Origin: an uncultured Anaerotruncus sp.
Lineage (GTDB): Bacteria; Bacillota; Clostridia; Oscillospirales; Ruminococcaceae
Direction: 5' to 3'
DNA length: 48,260 bases
Assembly: GCA_904398655.1 (NCBI GenBank)
Contig: CAJFPF010000042.1
Span: 1 to 48,260, forward strand
This document shows positions 8,254 through 16,231 of the stretch, in pieces; the first letter of the stretch is position 1; each line of letters begins with the position of its first letter. The position numbers and the translations under genes were made by a program. Below the pieces are notes generated by a model. It saw only the letters and a list, made by a program, of their open reading frames with translations, had not been told where the DNA came from and made no database searches.

Positions 8254-8471
8254 GGATCGATTTCCCCCTGCATTTTTTGTTTGTTCACGCTTTTACTCTT
8301 TCCATGGCAGCTCTAATTTATTGCGGGGAATAACTGCAATGATTTTTGGTATTCGGCTTGTTCCGGCGCAAGGCCCGCTCCTCTTTTTCCCGTAAATAGC
8401 TGGAAAATGGGCTGGCATTTTTTTCTTTCTTATGCTATGCTGAAAATAGTTTGAGGAAGGGAGCAGACGGT

Positions 8472-8816
8472 TTGAAGGTAGCAGTAGTTGGGTCTCGAAA
8501 TGCCGGAGACCTTACGGTGGATCAAGTAATTTCCCACATCCCTCTCAACGCCTCCCTTCTCATCAGCGGCGGCGCCTGTGGAGTGGACACCCTGGCGGAA
8601 CAGGCCGCCCGAGAACTGTGTATCCCTATCCAGATACTTCGCCCGGACTATCGAACCCATGGGCGCCTGGCGCCCCTTGTTCGGGATGACAAGATTGTGC
8701 AGCAGGCCGATCTGGTGCTGGCCTTTTGGGACGGGAGTTCCTCCGGCACCGCCTACACCCTCCGGAGGTGCGTAGATAGCCACACGCCCTTCCGGATCAT
8801 TCAGTTAAAGTTCTAA
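8472..8816 (+). CDS. Small SLOG-fold protein (YspA/DprA-like nucleotide-binding domain)
   Basis: A 114-residue, single-domain Rossmann-like protein. The SLOG signature is visible: KVAVVGSRNAGD at the start, LLISGGACGVDTLAEQAAREL in the middle and VLAFWDGSSSGTAYTL near the end. SLOG domains bind nucleotides or nucleotide-derived ligands, as in DprA, YspA (DUF2493) and LOG proteins. Here nothing else is fused. AGGAAGGGAG (8454-8463) is eight bases before the TTG at 8472; a TTG at 8451 lies upstream of that site and is rejected. It stands alone between spoIVB and the gerA operon, divergent from spoIVB. The ligand and role are unknown. Confidence 0.8.
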   Translation: MKVAVVGSRNAGDLTVDQVISHIPLNASLLISGGACGVDTLAEQAARELCIPIQILRPDYRTHGRLAPLVRDDKIVQQADLVLAFWDGSSSGTAYTLRRCVDSHTPFRIIQLKF

Positions 8817-8874
8817 GGGTAATGCTGTGCCAATTGGCGGACCGCAAAATTGCGGTCTTTCTTTTTGCCCAGCT

Positions 8875-10077
8875 TCATTCCCGTTGCTGTGCCGTCCCAC
8901 TGGTATGAGCGACTTGGCAGGAGACTTCCACCTGAAATGCGGATTGGGATAGCCAATTCTCCCATTCATTTCGATGGTCCCAATAATAGCCCGCTTCCTG
9001 TTGGCGAACCAACCGGGACAGCCCGCAAGGGTCCCAGCCCTCCCGCATGGTAGCCTCCAGAGCAGCCTGGATTTCCGACGTTATCAACTGTTCCTGCAAA
9101 GTTTCCACCTGGGCTTTCCAGTCTGCCTCCAGATCCTCTGGTAGCTCTAGAATTGCAGTTTTGGCCTCTATCTGAATGGTAAAGAGAGGCCGATCGTTCT
9201 CCAGCCTCACCCTTGTTCGCCTCCTCTCCAAATAGGCTTTCGCAGCGATAAGATCCCCCTCTGGAAGTTCCACCGAGAGGGGGGTGCTTTTCATCCTTCC
9301 CCGCTCTCGAAACCACTGGAGCCCGCGGGTCTGGGTAGGATCCAAGTGTGCGGCAATCTGTCCCGATTGAAATAAAACCGTGCCCGACACTCGCAATTTA
9401 TCGGCGGTACGGGTGGTCTTCTCCCCCTCCTGAGAGGAAGTTTCGGCAGAGACTTTTACAGCATCTTTCTCGGTTTTAGACGAGGAGTCCTCCGATTGGT
9501 GGCGCTCCATCTCCAGCAATACCAATTGGGGCGTCCCGTCTTGGGATTCCTCCTGGGAAAAAAACTCCAACATCCTACTGGCGGGCGCATAACCCGCCTC
9601 CTGGGCCTTATGCAGCACATCTAAAATTCCATCCGCAGAAAACTGATCCGCTTTTTCCCCTGCCCGAATCAACTCCCCGGCCTCCCCCGTTACCACAGCC
9701 ACAGCGATGGTGGGGGCAACCTGCTGCGTCGCATTGAAAAAACGAAGGGTCGGCAAAATATCCTTCTCCGCCAGCCTCTCCCCCAATAGAATTAATCGGG
9801 TACTGCCCAGAAACATCTGTTTCCCCCGGCTGATGGAAGCTTTGGACAACAACTCGGTCAGATCCCGGCCAGTTTCTGTAATGGCAGTCTGTTCCGGGCT
9901 GCTGGCCTGGCTGCCTCCATCGGCCGCCTCATTTACCTGGAGCGTCATCTGATAGGTGCCATCCTCCAGCAGGTCCACCGCAACCGCCCTGACCATCGCC
10001 CGGTCGTTCAGAGGGACGGTAGGAATACAACCAGAAAGGACCAGTAAGAGCAGAAATACGCTTCCCAAACGTTTCAT
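8875..10077 (-). CDS. GerAC-like spore germination lipoprotein, Ger(x)C family
   Basis: The C subunit of a germinant receptor: a lipoprotein on the outer face of the spore inner membrane, needed with the A and B subunits for response to nutrients. The 400-residue protein has a lipobox, LVLSGC, with the lipidated Cys17, followed by NDRAMVRAVAVDLLEDGTYQ, typical of the family's N-terminal domain. A low-complexity hydrophilic stretch lies near 190-230. The long frame extends to 10338, but AAGGAGG stands before the ATG at 10077, which overlaps the GerB stop (ATGA). Translation is therefore coupled to GerB. Confidence 0.92.
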   Translation of the reverse strand: MKRLGSVFLLLLVLSGCIPTVPLNDRAMVRAVAVDLLEDGTYQMTLQVNEAADGGSQASSPEQTAITETGRDLTELLSKASISRGKQMFLGSTRLILLGERLAEKDILPTLRFFNATQQVAPTIAVAVVTGEAGELIRAGEKADQFSADGILDVLHKAQEAGYAPASRMLEFFSQEESQDGTPQLVLLEMERHQSEDSSSKTEKDAVKVSAETSSQEGEKTTRTADKLRVSGTVLFQSGQIAAHLDPTQTRGLQWFRERGRMKSTPLSVELPEGDLIAAKAYLERRRTRVRLENDRPLFTIQIEAKTAILELPEDLEADWKAQVETLQEQLITSEIQAALEATMREGWDPCGLSRLVRQQEAGYYWDHRNEWENWLSQSAFQVEVSCQVAHTSGTAQQRE

Positions 10078-11144
10078 TGGGCACTTTCCTCCTTGGAAAA
10101 CCGCTTTTTGGCCAATACTGCCAGGGGGAACCCCGCCACAAGAACTGACAGCACCGCCAATGTGCCAGGTGACGCGACATCCCATACACCGATGGGGATC
10201 GCTAGGGCCATGACTCCTGTTAAAAAAGCGCAGATTGCCACCGCCATGCCCATGGATAGGCGCTTGGCCAGGCGGTGCAGGCAGGTGGCCGCCCCATAGA
10301 GATAAAGGGTTACCCGCAAAAAGCCTACCGCGCTCCAAAGTAGGATATGGAGCAGGTCCATTCGACCCAGAACGGAGGCCTCCGCCACCGTCGCCAGGGT
10401 GTGCAGCGGGAACAGGCGCATCCTGGAATAATCTCCCAGAACTGTCAGGGTGAGAAAGGTAAATATTTCATAGAGAAGGGCGGTGATTCCCAACAGCCCG
10501 GCCAAATACCGCTTGTCATGCCCTGGCCTACACCGGGAAAGCAACAGGACAAAGAGAATCAGTTCCACATTTTGAGCAGTGGTCCTTGCCAGAGAGCGTA
10601 CCAACGGCTCCACCCCCTCTGCCAAAGGGCTATAGAGCTGGCTCAGGCGAATTTCGGGCAGTAGAGCAGCCAACATGAGGCCCATTACCAATAGGGCAAA
10701 AGCAAACAGCAGGGAACCCGCCCGAGAGAATGCCTCCAGACCCAGAGCAGCCGCATATCCGCCTGTCACCAACAGGACCCCTATAAAAATCTCTCGACTG
10801 GCAGTTTGATAGACGCTGCTGGTCATGAAAAAGGCAAAATGGGAACAGCTCCCCGCTACCTGTAAGAGGCATGCCCCTAAAAATAGCAGGACAGCAACTG
10901 CGGAAAACGGTTTTCCCAGCCTCCCGCATTCCACCAAGAGGTCGGGGCCACAGGTCTTGCGCATCCGCAAAAATGGGGTCAGCAATAGCCAGCAAACCGC
11001 CACCGACAGAGGAATCGACAGCAGGGTGACCTGCCCAGAAACGCTTCCCTGCCGGGGAACATAGGTGAATAGGGAGAACACCCGGGTTACTGCCAAAGTG
11101 GTCACCAACTGAGCGCCGGAGATCCGCCGCAAATCAGTCCGCAT
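10074..11144 (-). CDS. GerAB-like spore germination permease
   Basis: The B subunit of a germinant receptor: a membrane protein of the APC superfamily believed to bind the germinant. The 356-residue protein begins MRTDLRRISGAQLVTTLAVT and has about ten hydrophobic helices, including VTLLSIPLSVAVCWLLLT and EIFIGVLLVTGGYAAALGLE. The ATG at 11144 follows GGAGGAG and overlaps the end of GerA by 11 bases, which rejects the longer frame beginning at 11312. It is the middle gene of an A-B-C operon. The germinant cannot be predicted from sequence. Confidence 0.92.
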   Translation of the reverse strand: MRTDLRRISGAQLVTTLAVTRVFSLFTYVPRQGSVSGQVTLLSIPLSVAVCWLLLTPFLRMRKTCGPDLLVECGRLGKPFSAVAVLLFLGACLLQVAGSCSHFAFFMTSSVYQTASREIFIGVLLVTGGYAAALGLEAFSRAGSLLFAFALLVMGLMLAALLPEIRLSQLYSPLAEGVEPLVRSLARTTAQNVELILFVLLLSRCRPGHDKRYLAGLLGITALLYEIFTFLTLTVLGDYSRMRLFPLHTLATVAEASVLGRMDLLHILLWSAVGFLRVTLYLYGAATCLHRLAKRLSMGMAVAICAFLTGVMALAIPIGVWDVASPGTLAVLSVLVAGFPLAVLAKKRFSKEESAQ

Positions 11145-12690
11145 CTTTTGCTCCTCCTCTGGTCCTGAGATCGCTCCCCTCCAGATCCTGTACCCGCAGG
11201 TCCTCCTGGGAGAGTACCCGCCATCCCCATCGGAAAAATACATCCCGCAGAGCATAGGGAGAGAGGGGTGCCGCGGGGCTGGCGGCCGGCACCCCAAAGG
11301 GGTTGACCGCACATAAATTCACCACCACCGCGCAGAATCCCAGTGTCACCCCAAACACGCCCAGAAGCCCTCCAATCAGAATAAAAGCAAACCGCAGGAG
11401 GGTCACCGGCTCATAGAGGGAGGGGGCCACAAAGGCGCTGATCGCGGTGACAGCCACCACAATGACCATGGGCGCGCCAATCAATCCGGCGCTTACCGCC
11501 GCATCACCAATTACCAGCCCTCCCACAATGGAGACCGCGTGCCCCACCGAACGCGGCATACGCAGCCCGGCCTCCCGGACAATTTCATAGATGAAAAAGA
11601 TGAACAGTGCCTCCAATGCCAATGGGAAAGGGGTCGTTTCCTCACTGACCACCAAATCCATCAGCAGGGTGGGGGGCAGCAGTTCCGGATGAAAGCCCCC
11701 CACTGCCACATACAGGCCCGGCAACAGGATGGTCAAGAAGAAGGAGGCATACTTCAGCCAGCGGATCATCGTCGCAAAGTAGGGGCGGTGGGAATAGTCA
11801 TCCAGGCTTTGAAAGTTTTCACTAAACAGATATGGCATAATTAAGGCATAGGGCGTGCCATCCAACAGCAGACCCACCCGGCCCTCCGCCACCTTCGCAC
11901 AGAGGGTATCCGGCCGCTCGGTCACCCCTATGCCGCTAAAGATGGACAATGGTTTTCTCTCTAAAAAGGGCTGTAGATAGCCGCTCTCCAGTACCACATC
12001 GATCCGCATCCGGGAAAGGCGCTGGCGGATCTCCCGGAGCAGCTCTGGGGAAACGATATCCTTCAAATAGACCAGGGCTCCATCCGTCCGGCTCTTGGTC
12101 CCCAAAGTGACCATCTCAAAAATGAGGTCCGGAGATTTGATCCGGCGGCGCAGCAGGGAAAAATTGGGACGCAGCCGCTCCACAAATCCTTCCCGGGAAC
12201 CCCGCACGTTGGACTCCCCCGCCGGCTCATCCACCGATCGGCCGGGGAACCCTTGGATTCCGAACACCTCCGCCAATGCGATCCCATCCACCAGCAGCAC
12301 CACAAATCCGGACATCATAAACCGGAACAGTTCGCCAAATGTACGCACCTCCTTTTGGTCCGGGGCCAACAGAGAGTTGGTGCGTAGCCAAGAGAGCAGT
12401 TTCTGTGGGGTGGGGTCCTCCAGTTTGAGATCCACCAGAGGCTGGGCAAACATTTTGGACCAGACGTTTGTGTCCACCATCCCTTCACATAGGGCTACCG
12501 CGCAGGGGATGCCACAGATCTTTACCTCATGGATCACCAGGTCCATGGAAGATCCGAACATCGCCCGTAACTCAATCAAATTTTGCAGAAGAGAATGGGT
12601 CAGCCTCCGGTCGGCCGCCGGGTCCTGCGTGGGCGGCCGATAGGCCGGCCCCGGCTGTAAAAGCGCTTGAAAAGCCTCCTTTAGGCCCAT
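11134..12690 (-). CDS. GerAA-like spore germination protein
   Basis: The A subunit of a germinant receptor in the spore inner membrane. The 518-residue protein has a large hydrophilic N-terminal region (about 1-300; note GSSMDLVIHEVKICGIPCAV), a membrane region from about 310 (FFLTILLPGLYVAVGGFHPE, then ALEALFIFFIYEIVREAGLR) and a short C-terminal tail. The motif around PRSVGHAVSIVGGLVIGDAA is highly characteristic. AAGGAGG precedes the ATG. It is the first gene of the operon, with a possible sigma-G promoter upstream. Confidence 0.95.
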   Translation of the reverse strand: MGLKEAFQALLQPGPAYRPPTQDPAADRRLTHSLLQNLIELRAMFGSSMDLVIHEVKICGIPCAVALCEGMVDTNVWSKMFAQPLVDLKLEDPTPQKLLSWLRTNSLLAPDQKEVRTFGELFRFMMSGFVVLLVDGIALAEVFGIQGFPGRSVDEPAGESNVRGSREGFVERLRPNFSLLRRRIKSPDLIFEMVTLGTKSRTDGALVYLKDIVSPELLREIRQRLSRMRIDVVLESGYLQPFLERKPLSIFSGIGVTERPDTLCAKVAEGRVGLLLDGTPYALIMPYLFSENFQSLDDYSHRPYFATMIRWLKYASFFLTILLPGLYVAVGGFHPELLPPTLLMDLVVSEETTPFPLALEALFIFFIYEIVREAGLRMPRSVGHAVSIVGGLVIGDAAVSAGLIGAPMVIVVAVTAISAFVAPSLYEPVTLLRFAFILIGGLLGVFGVTLGFCAVVVNLCAVNPFGVPAASPAAPLSPYALRDVFFRWGWRVLSQEDLRVQDLEGSDLRTRGGAKDAD

Positions 12691-12725
12691 GCAACAGCCT
12701 CCTTTTGAAAATTTTCAGACGGCTT

Positions 12726-12756
12726 TAGTATTGCCAAAAAATCCGTTGGAATATCC
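12726..12756 (-). promoter_or_regulatory. Possible sigma-G promoter of the gerA-type operon
   Basis: On the minus strand GGATA (12756-12752) and AATACTA (12732-12726), 19 bases apart, resemble the forespore sigma-G -35 and -10 elements, with one mismatch in the -10. Germinant receptor operons are normally sigma-G dependent. The match is loose and the spacing slightly long. Confidence 0.3.
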
Positions 12757-12805
12757 AATTGGTTTTGCACCACACTAGGAATATTGCAAAAGGAGGCAGA
12801 GGAGT

Positions 12806-13498
12806 TTGCTGATTGTATTTTTCCGGGTATTGATCATCTATCTATTGATCATTGTCTGCTTGCGGCTGATGGGAAAGCGGCAGCTGGGGCAACTGCAGCC
12901 CGCTGAATTGGTGGTCACCATTTTGGTCTCCAACATTGCCACTATGGCAATTGAGGATGCCAACGTCCCACTTCTCAGCGGTGTGATCCCCATCCTGGCT
13001 CTGGTCTGCTTTGACGTATTGGTTTCCGCTTTGGGACTTCACTCCAAACGGGTGCGGGAGCTGGTCTCCGGAACCCCGCGGATTATCATACGGGACGGTC
13101 AGATTGACCAGCAGCAACTGCGGGAGCTGCGGTTCACCATTGACGATATGATGGAGCAGCTGCGGGCAAAAGATGTCTTTGACATCCGCCAGGTCTCCTT
13201 TGCCATTGTGGAAACGACCGGAGCCTTTTCCGTCTATTTAAAACCGGAGGCTCAGCCGGCCACCGCCGGGATGCTCCAGCCAGGGGGAGACGGCGGGACC
13301 GCACCTCCGGTGGTGCTGATCTCTGATGGGGCGGTGATTGAAAGCGCTCTGGACTACTGCAACCTGCGGCCTCAGTGGCTCCAAAGGGTGCTCCAAGAGG
13401 AGGGGTATCAACCTCACCAGGTGTTTCTCATGACCTGCGACCGCCAGGCCCAGTATTTGATTGTCCCCAAACAGTCCAAACGGAGGGCTCGCGGATGA
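12806..13498 (+). CDS. DUF421 membrane protein (YetF/YcaP family)
   Basis: A 230-residue protein with two or three N-terminal membrane helices (residues 2-75; GKRQLGQLQPAELVVTILVS is the family hallmark) and a soluble DUF421 domain with SGTPRIIIRDGQ and LRFTIDDMMEQLRAKDVFDI. Relatives in Bacillus sit in spore or cell membranes and some affect germination, but no biochemical activity is firmly known. The start is a TTG at 12806, nine bases after AGGAGG (12791-12796). It overlaps the next gene by four bases and diverges from the gerA operon, which hints at shared spore expression. Confidence 0.9.
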   Translation: MLIVFFRVLIIYLLIIVCLRLMGKRQLGQLQPAELVVTILVSNIATMAIEDANVPLLSGVIPILALVCFDVLVSALGLHSKRVRELVSGTPRIIIRDGQIDQQQLRELRFTIDDMMEQLRAKDVFDIRQVSFAIVETTGAFSVYLKPEAQPATAGMLQPGGDGGTAPPVVLISDGAVIESALDYCNLRPQWLQRVLQEEGYQPHQVFLMTCDRQAQYLIVPKQSKRRARG

Positions 13499-13875
13499 AA
13501 CGGGTGTGGATCGCGCTGGGGCTGGTGGCGGCCATCTTGGCTGGCGGAATTTTTTCCCTCTGGCATTTGGAACGGATTACCCGCGAGATGGGCAACTCCT
13601 TGGAACAACTCTCTTTGGCAGTGGAACAACAGGATGACGCAAGGATTTTGGAACTGGCTCTGATGTTTCAGGAACAATGGCAGCAGTTTGAACCTGGCAT
13701 CCGCCGGTACATCCACCACGACGAGTTGGAGTCCATCACCGGCGGTTCCGCCCGGCTGGCTGCATTGGCCCGCTATCAGGACTATGGGGAATTGGCCGCA
13801 GAGACCGACCGGATGCGGCATTTGGTGAATCACATTTTGGAATCAGAGCGTCCTACACTCAAAAATATTTTCTAA
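13495..13875 (+). CDS. DUF4363 family protein
   Basis: A 126-residue protein with an N-terminal membrane anchor (about 5-24: WIALGLVAAILAGGIFSLW) and a helical extracytoplasmic domain. The ATG at 13495 overlaps the DUF421 stop (ATGA), so the pair is translationally coupled. DUF4363 proteins commonly follow DUF421 genes in Clostridia, and this pairing supports the assignment. Function is unknown; a partner or sensor role for the DUF421 protein is a guess. A strong terminator follows. Confidence 0.85.
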   Translation: MKRVWIALGLVAAILAGGIFSLWHLERITREMGNSLEQLSLAVEQQDDARILELALMFQEQWQQFEPGIRRYIHHDELESITGGSARLAALARYQDYGELAAETDRMRHLVNHILESERPTLKNIF

Positions 13876-13882
13876 GCCATTG

Positions 13883-13915
13883 AAAAGGGGCGGGGGAAAT
13901 TCCCCCGCCCCTTTT
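13883..13915. terminator. Intrinsic terminator after DUF421-DUF4363
   Basis: Fifteen-base perfect arms (13883-13897 and 13901-13915) close a three-base loop and end in TTTT. The outer A-T pairs mean it may also act on the minus strand for the LUD gene, which converges on it. Confidence 0.9.
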
Positions 13916-13970
13916 GGGCCGCATCCATATGGACGATTTGCACTTCAGTGATTCATTTTGGAAAGAGTGC

Positions 13971-14603
13971 TCAGTAGCCCAGTTGCTCCCCCACCAGGAT
14001 CACTTTCACCCGGTTGGCAACCCGCTGTTGGGACATGACCACATAGTCGCAGCAGATCCGTCCGTCGCTGTGGCAGTCCTTACAGGACCCCAGTACCTTG
14101 CAGGGGGTGGCCATATTCAGACGCACCGCATTGGCAGGCGCGGCAATTTGGCGCAGGCGTGTACGGGCCTCCTCCAAATTGGCCACGATCTTATTGTAGC
14201 CCGCCACCACAATCACGCTCTTTGGGCCAAAAAGCATGGCTGCCACCCGGTTCCCGTTGCCATCGATGTTGTAGAGCTCGCCAGCCTCTGTGACAGCATT
14301 GGTACTGGTGATATAGGTGTCGCAGAAGAACGCCTGACGAAAGATCTTTTGGACATCCGCCCCCGCCGCGTAACGGTCCAGATAGTTGTAGCGGTCGGAT
14401 TTCAGATGCTCCAAAACGCCACATTCCGACAGGGTCACCGAGCCGCCGCAGGTGATGGTCTCCCCCTCCTGGCAGAGCTCCTGGATCAGAGGGACCACCT
14501 CTTTGGCGGTCTTCACATAGTAGGCAGCCATCTTGTTATTTTTCAAATTGGCCATTGTCCGCTCAATCCGCTTTTCCACCACAACCTGCAAATTCTGATC
14601 CAT
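13971..14603 (-). CDS. LUD-domain protein (LutC/DUF162-like lactate utilisation family)
   Basis: A 210-residue cytoplasmic protein of the LUD/LutC superfamily. Typical segments are NKMAAYYVKTAKEVVPLIQE, TITCGGSVTLSECGVLEHL and TSTNAVTEAGELYNIDGNGN, followed by GPKSVIVVAGYNKIV. Four cysteines near the C-terminus (CKVLGSCKDCHSDGRICC) may bind metal. LutC takes part in lactate oxidation with LutA and LutB, but neither is here, so the name is only a family label. Its upstream partner is a HAD phosphatase 30 bases away, and the two probably share a transcript. GGAGGG precedes the ATG. Confidence 0.88.
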   Translation of the reverse strand: MDQNLQVVVEKRIERTMANLKNNKMAAYYVKTAKEVVPLIQELCQEGETITCGGSVTLSECGVLEHLKSDRYNYLDRYAAGADVQKIFRQAFFCDTYITSTNAVTEAGELYNIDGNGNRVAAMLFGPKSVIVVAGYNKIVANLEEARTRLRQIAAPANAVRLNMATPCKVLGSCKDCHSDGRICCDYVVMSQQRVANRVKVILVGEQLGY

Positions 14604-14633
14604 GCCGATCCCTCCATCTACAAAATACGCAGT

Positions 14634-15299
14634 TCATGCGTTTACAAACAAATAGTTCTCCAGCTCCCCCGGGGTTCTCGCCAACGGCGCGTCCGGGCCC
14701 AGCAGGCTCTCCAGTTCGCCGAATCCGTAGCCCGCTGCCAGGAAGGGAACACCTGCCTGCTTGGCCCCCTCCAGGTCGAACCGTGTATCCCCAATGAGCA
14801 CCGCCTGTTGGGGATTCTTGCAACCCACCTGATCCAACACTATCTGAATCATCTGCGCCTTTGTACGGGTGCCGCGGTCCTGATCGTCCGAACCTACGCA
14901 GGCATCCATCAGGTCCAGCAGCCCAAACTGCCGGAGAAGCAGCCGGGCCATCCGCTCCGGTTTTAATGTGGCCACTCCAAGCTTGGCGCCTGCGGCGTGC
15001 AGCTGCCGCAAAATCTCCTCCAGGCCAGAATATAGCTGGGACTGGTAGACCCCCCGTGCCTCATAGTCCGCCCGAAAGGCCAAAAGCGCCTGTTCCGCCT
15101 GCTGCGGGGACATTCCCACATGTTCCTGAAAGGCTTGAAAGAGGGGAGGCCCCACAAACCGGCTCAACAACTCCGGAGAAGGATCCGGATATCCCAGCCT
15201 TTGGAAGGCCACCCGCAGGGACCGAAAAATGCCGGGGGAGGTATCCACCAAGGTCCCGTCAAAATCCCAGATGACCGTCTGATACTGCAGTTGTTTCAC
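14634..15299 (-). CDS. HAD-superfamily phosphatase, phosphoglycolate phosphatase-like
   Basis: A 221-residue hydrolase with HAD motif I at residues 12-16 (WDFDGTLVDTS), a cap domain, motif II within GAKLGVATLKPE (Thr in place of the usual Ser) and motif IV in LIGDTRFDLEGAKQAG. Close family members act on phosphoglycolate, pyrophosphate or nucleotides; the substrate is not readable. The frame allows an ATG at 15329, but GGAAGGGGGG is six bases before a GTG at 15299, which gives a compact N-terminus. It is probably co-transcribed with the LUD gene. Confidence 0.9.
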   Translation of the reverse strand: MKQLQYQTVIWDFDGTLVDTSPGIFRSLRVAFQRLGYPDPSPELLSRFVGPPLFQAFQEHVGMSPQQAEQALLAFRADYEARGVYQSQLYSGLEEILRQLHAAGAKLGVATLKPERMARLLLRQFGLLDLMDACVGSDDQDRGTRTKAQMIQIVLDQVGCKNPQQAVLIGDTRFDLEGAKQAGVPFLAAGYGFGELESLLGPDAPLARTPGELENYLFVNA

Positions 15300-15333
15300 A
15301 GACAGCCCCCCTTCCCACTTCAAGTGCATCTTC

Positions 15334-15363
15334 AGTATAACACAGCCCCCAGAGGAAAATCAA
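15334..15363 (-). promoter_or_regulatory. Sigma-A-type promoter of the HAD-LUD operon
   Basis: On the minus strand TTGATT (15363-15358) and TATACT (15339-15334) lie 18 bases apart. The -35 box overlaps the end of the preceding terminator. Confidence 0.55.
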
Positions 15364-15394
15364 GGAAGGGGGAGGCTTGCCTCCCCCTTCCTTG
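15361..15394 (-). terminator. Intrinsic terminator after the GNAT gene
   Basis: Fifteen-base perfect arms (15361-15375 and 15380-15394) close a four-base loop. The minus-strand tail has a short T-run (ATTTTCC). It lies 20 bases after the acetyltransferase stop. Confidence 0.8.
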
Positions 15395-15413
15395 GACGTT
15401 TGCGGAGCTGTCC

Positions 15414-15869
15414 TCAGCCCTCCTTGGCACCGAACTCCTTGTACATCTGTTCATACCTCAGCTGCTGGTACCCCAGGCGGGCATAAAGCCGCCTGGCGCC
15501 ATCATTGTTGGGCTCAATCTCCAGGCGGATTCTGGTCAGGTCCTTCCCATACCGCTCCTCAAAAAAGCGGAAGTAGGCTCCACCCAATCCATGGCCCTGG
15601 AACTGGGGACGGATATACAGTTCCTCCAACCAGGCGATCATTCCGCCCGACTCGTTGGACCAGGTAAAGGAGGCCAGGCCATAACCCGCGGGCTCCTCCC
15701 CCTCCATTAGAATCCAGCCCTTCACAAAAGGGCTTTGCGAGATCATCTGGTTGAAGGTGTTCTCCAGGTAGTGATGGGGAACCGGATGCAACACGCCGGG
15801 GGAATGGTAAAACTCCTCCGCCAGCTCCAAAAAAAGTTCCCGATCCTGGGGGACAATGTCGCGAATCAA
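15414..15869 (-). CDS. GNAT-family N-acetyltransferase
   Basis: A 151-residue acetyl-CoA-dependent transferase. Motif A, which binds the pyrophosphate of CoA, is seen as LEELYIRPQFQGHGLGGAYF, followed by ARRLYARLGYQ, the motif B region. The substrate is unknown. The longest frame starts at 15908, but AGGAG lies in good position for a TTG at 15869, giving LIRDIVPQDREL, a typical family opening. The gene stands alone between a promoter and a terminator. Confidence 0.85.
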   Translation of the reverse strand: MIRDIVPQDRELFLELAEEFYHSPGVLHPVPHHYLENTFNQMISQSPFVKGWILMEGEEPAGYGLASFTWSNESGGMIAWLEELYIRPQFQGHGLGGAYFRFFEERYGKDLTRIRLEIEPNNDGARRLYARLGYQQLRYEQMYKEFGAKEG

Positions 15870-15941
15870 AACAATCTCTCCTATTCTGTGGGTGTTGGGC
15901 ACACCCAAAATGGGGAGGAAATTCCTCCCTAACTTTTTATA

Positions 15942-15970
15942 AGTATACCCAATCCGACGGATTTTTGCAA
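15942..15970 (-). promoter_or_regulatory. Sigma-A-type promoter of the GNAT gene
   Basis: On the minus strand TTGCAA (15970-15965) and TATACT (15947-15942) have exact 17-base spacing. A GGAGGAA/TTCCTCC hairpin lies in the short leader at about 15913-15929. Confidence 0.6.
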
Positions 15971-15988
15971 CTCGGGCCCAATTCCCTC

Positions 15989-16017
15989 TTGCGCGTCCCT
16001 GAAAACTGTGGTATGTT
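15989..16017 (+). promoter_or_regulatory. Possible sigma-A promoter of the hydrogenase maturation operon
   Basis: TTGCGC (15989-15994) and TATGTT (16012-16017) are 17 bases apart. Both boxes are imperfect. Initiation near 16024 would give a leader of about 208 bases before the first gene. Confidence 0.45.
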
Positions 16018-16023
16018 AAAGAT

Positions 16024-16190
16024 CAGACACACCTCCCCTCCCATGGTTCGTCCGGCGGAGCAAGGCGCAAAAACGCAGTTCCCTTCGGGAAAGGGCTTCC
16101 CCTGACCCACAGGAAATGTGATATGCTTGTACTTCTGGCTGGTTTCAGCCTTGGATGCACTGCGCCTTTGGGGCTTGGTGCATCTTTTTT
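16024..16190 (+). promoter_or_regulatory. Structured leader with intrinsic terminator ahead of the hyd maturation genes
   Basis: The leader ends in a terminator: GATGCAC (16154-16160) pairs with GTGCATC (16178-16184), with a smaller inner stem, followed by TTTTTT (16185-16190), 41 bases before the first ATG. Upstream hairpins include GGCTG/CAGCC (16137-16150) and one capped TTCG-like near 16079-16091. CAAGGCGCA (16061-16069) can pair with TGCGCC-TTG (16161-16170, one bulged T), which lies inside the terminator; the two pairings exclude each other. This is the architecture of a transcription attenuator or riboswitch. It does not match any riboswitch consensus I know. The alternative is a small RNA with its own terminator. 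Confidence 0.6.
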
Positions 16191-16231
16191 GTTGCGGCGC
16201 TGCCGCCCCGCGGAAAGGAAGGTATCCATCC

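Noticed and set aside
16043-16105. A 20-codon leader peptide in the hyd leader
   Set aside because: An ATG-to-TGA frame exists, but no Shine-Dalgarno sequence is well placed and there is no run of one amino acid that would explain ribosome-driven attenuation.
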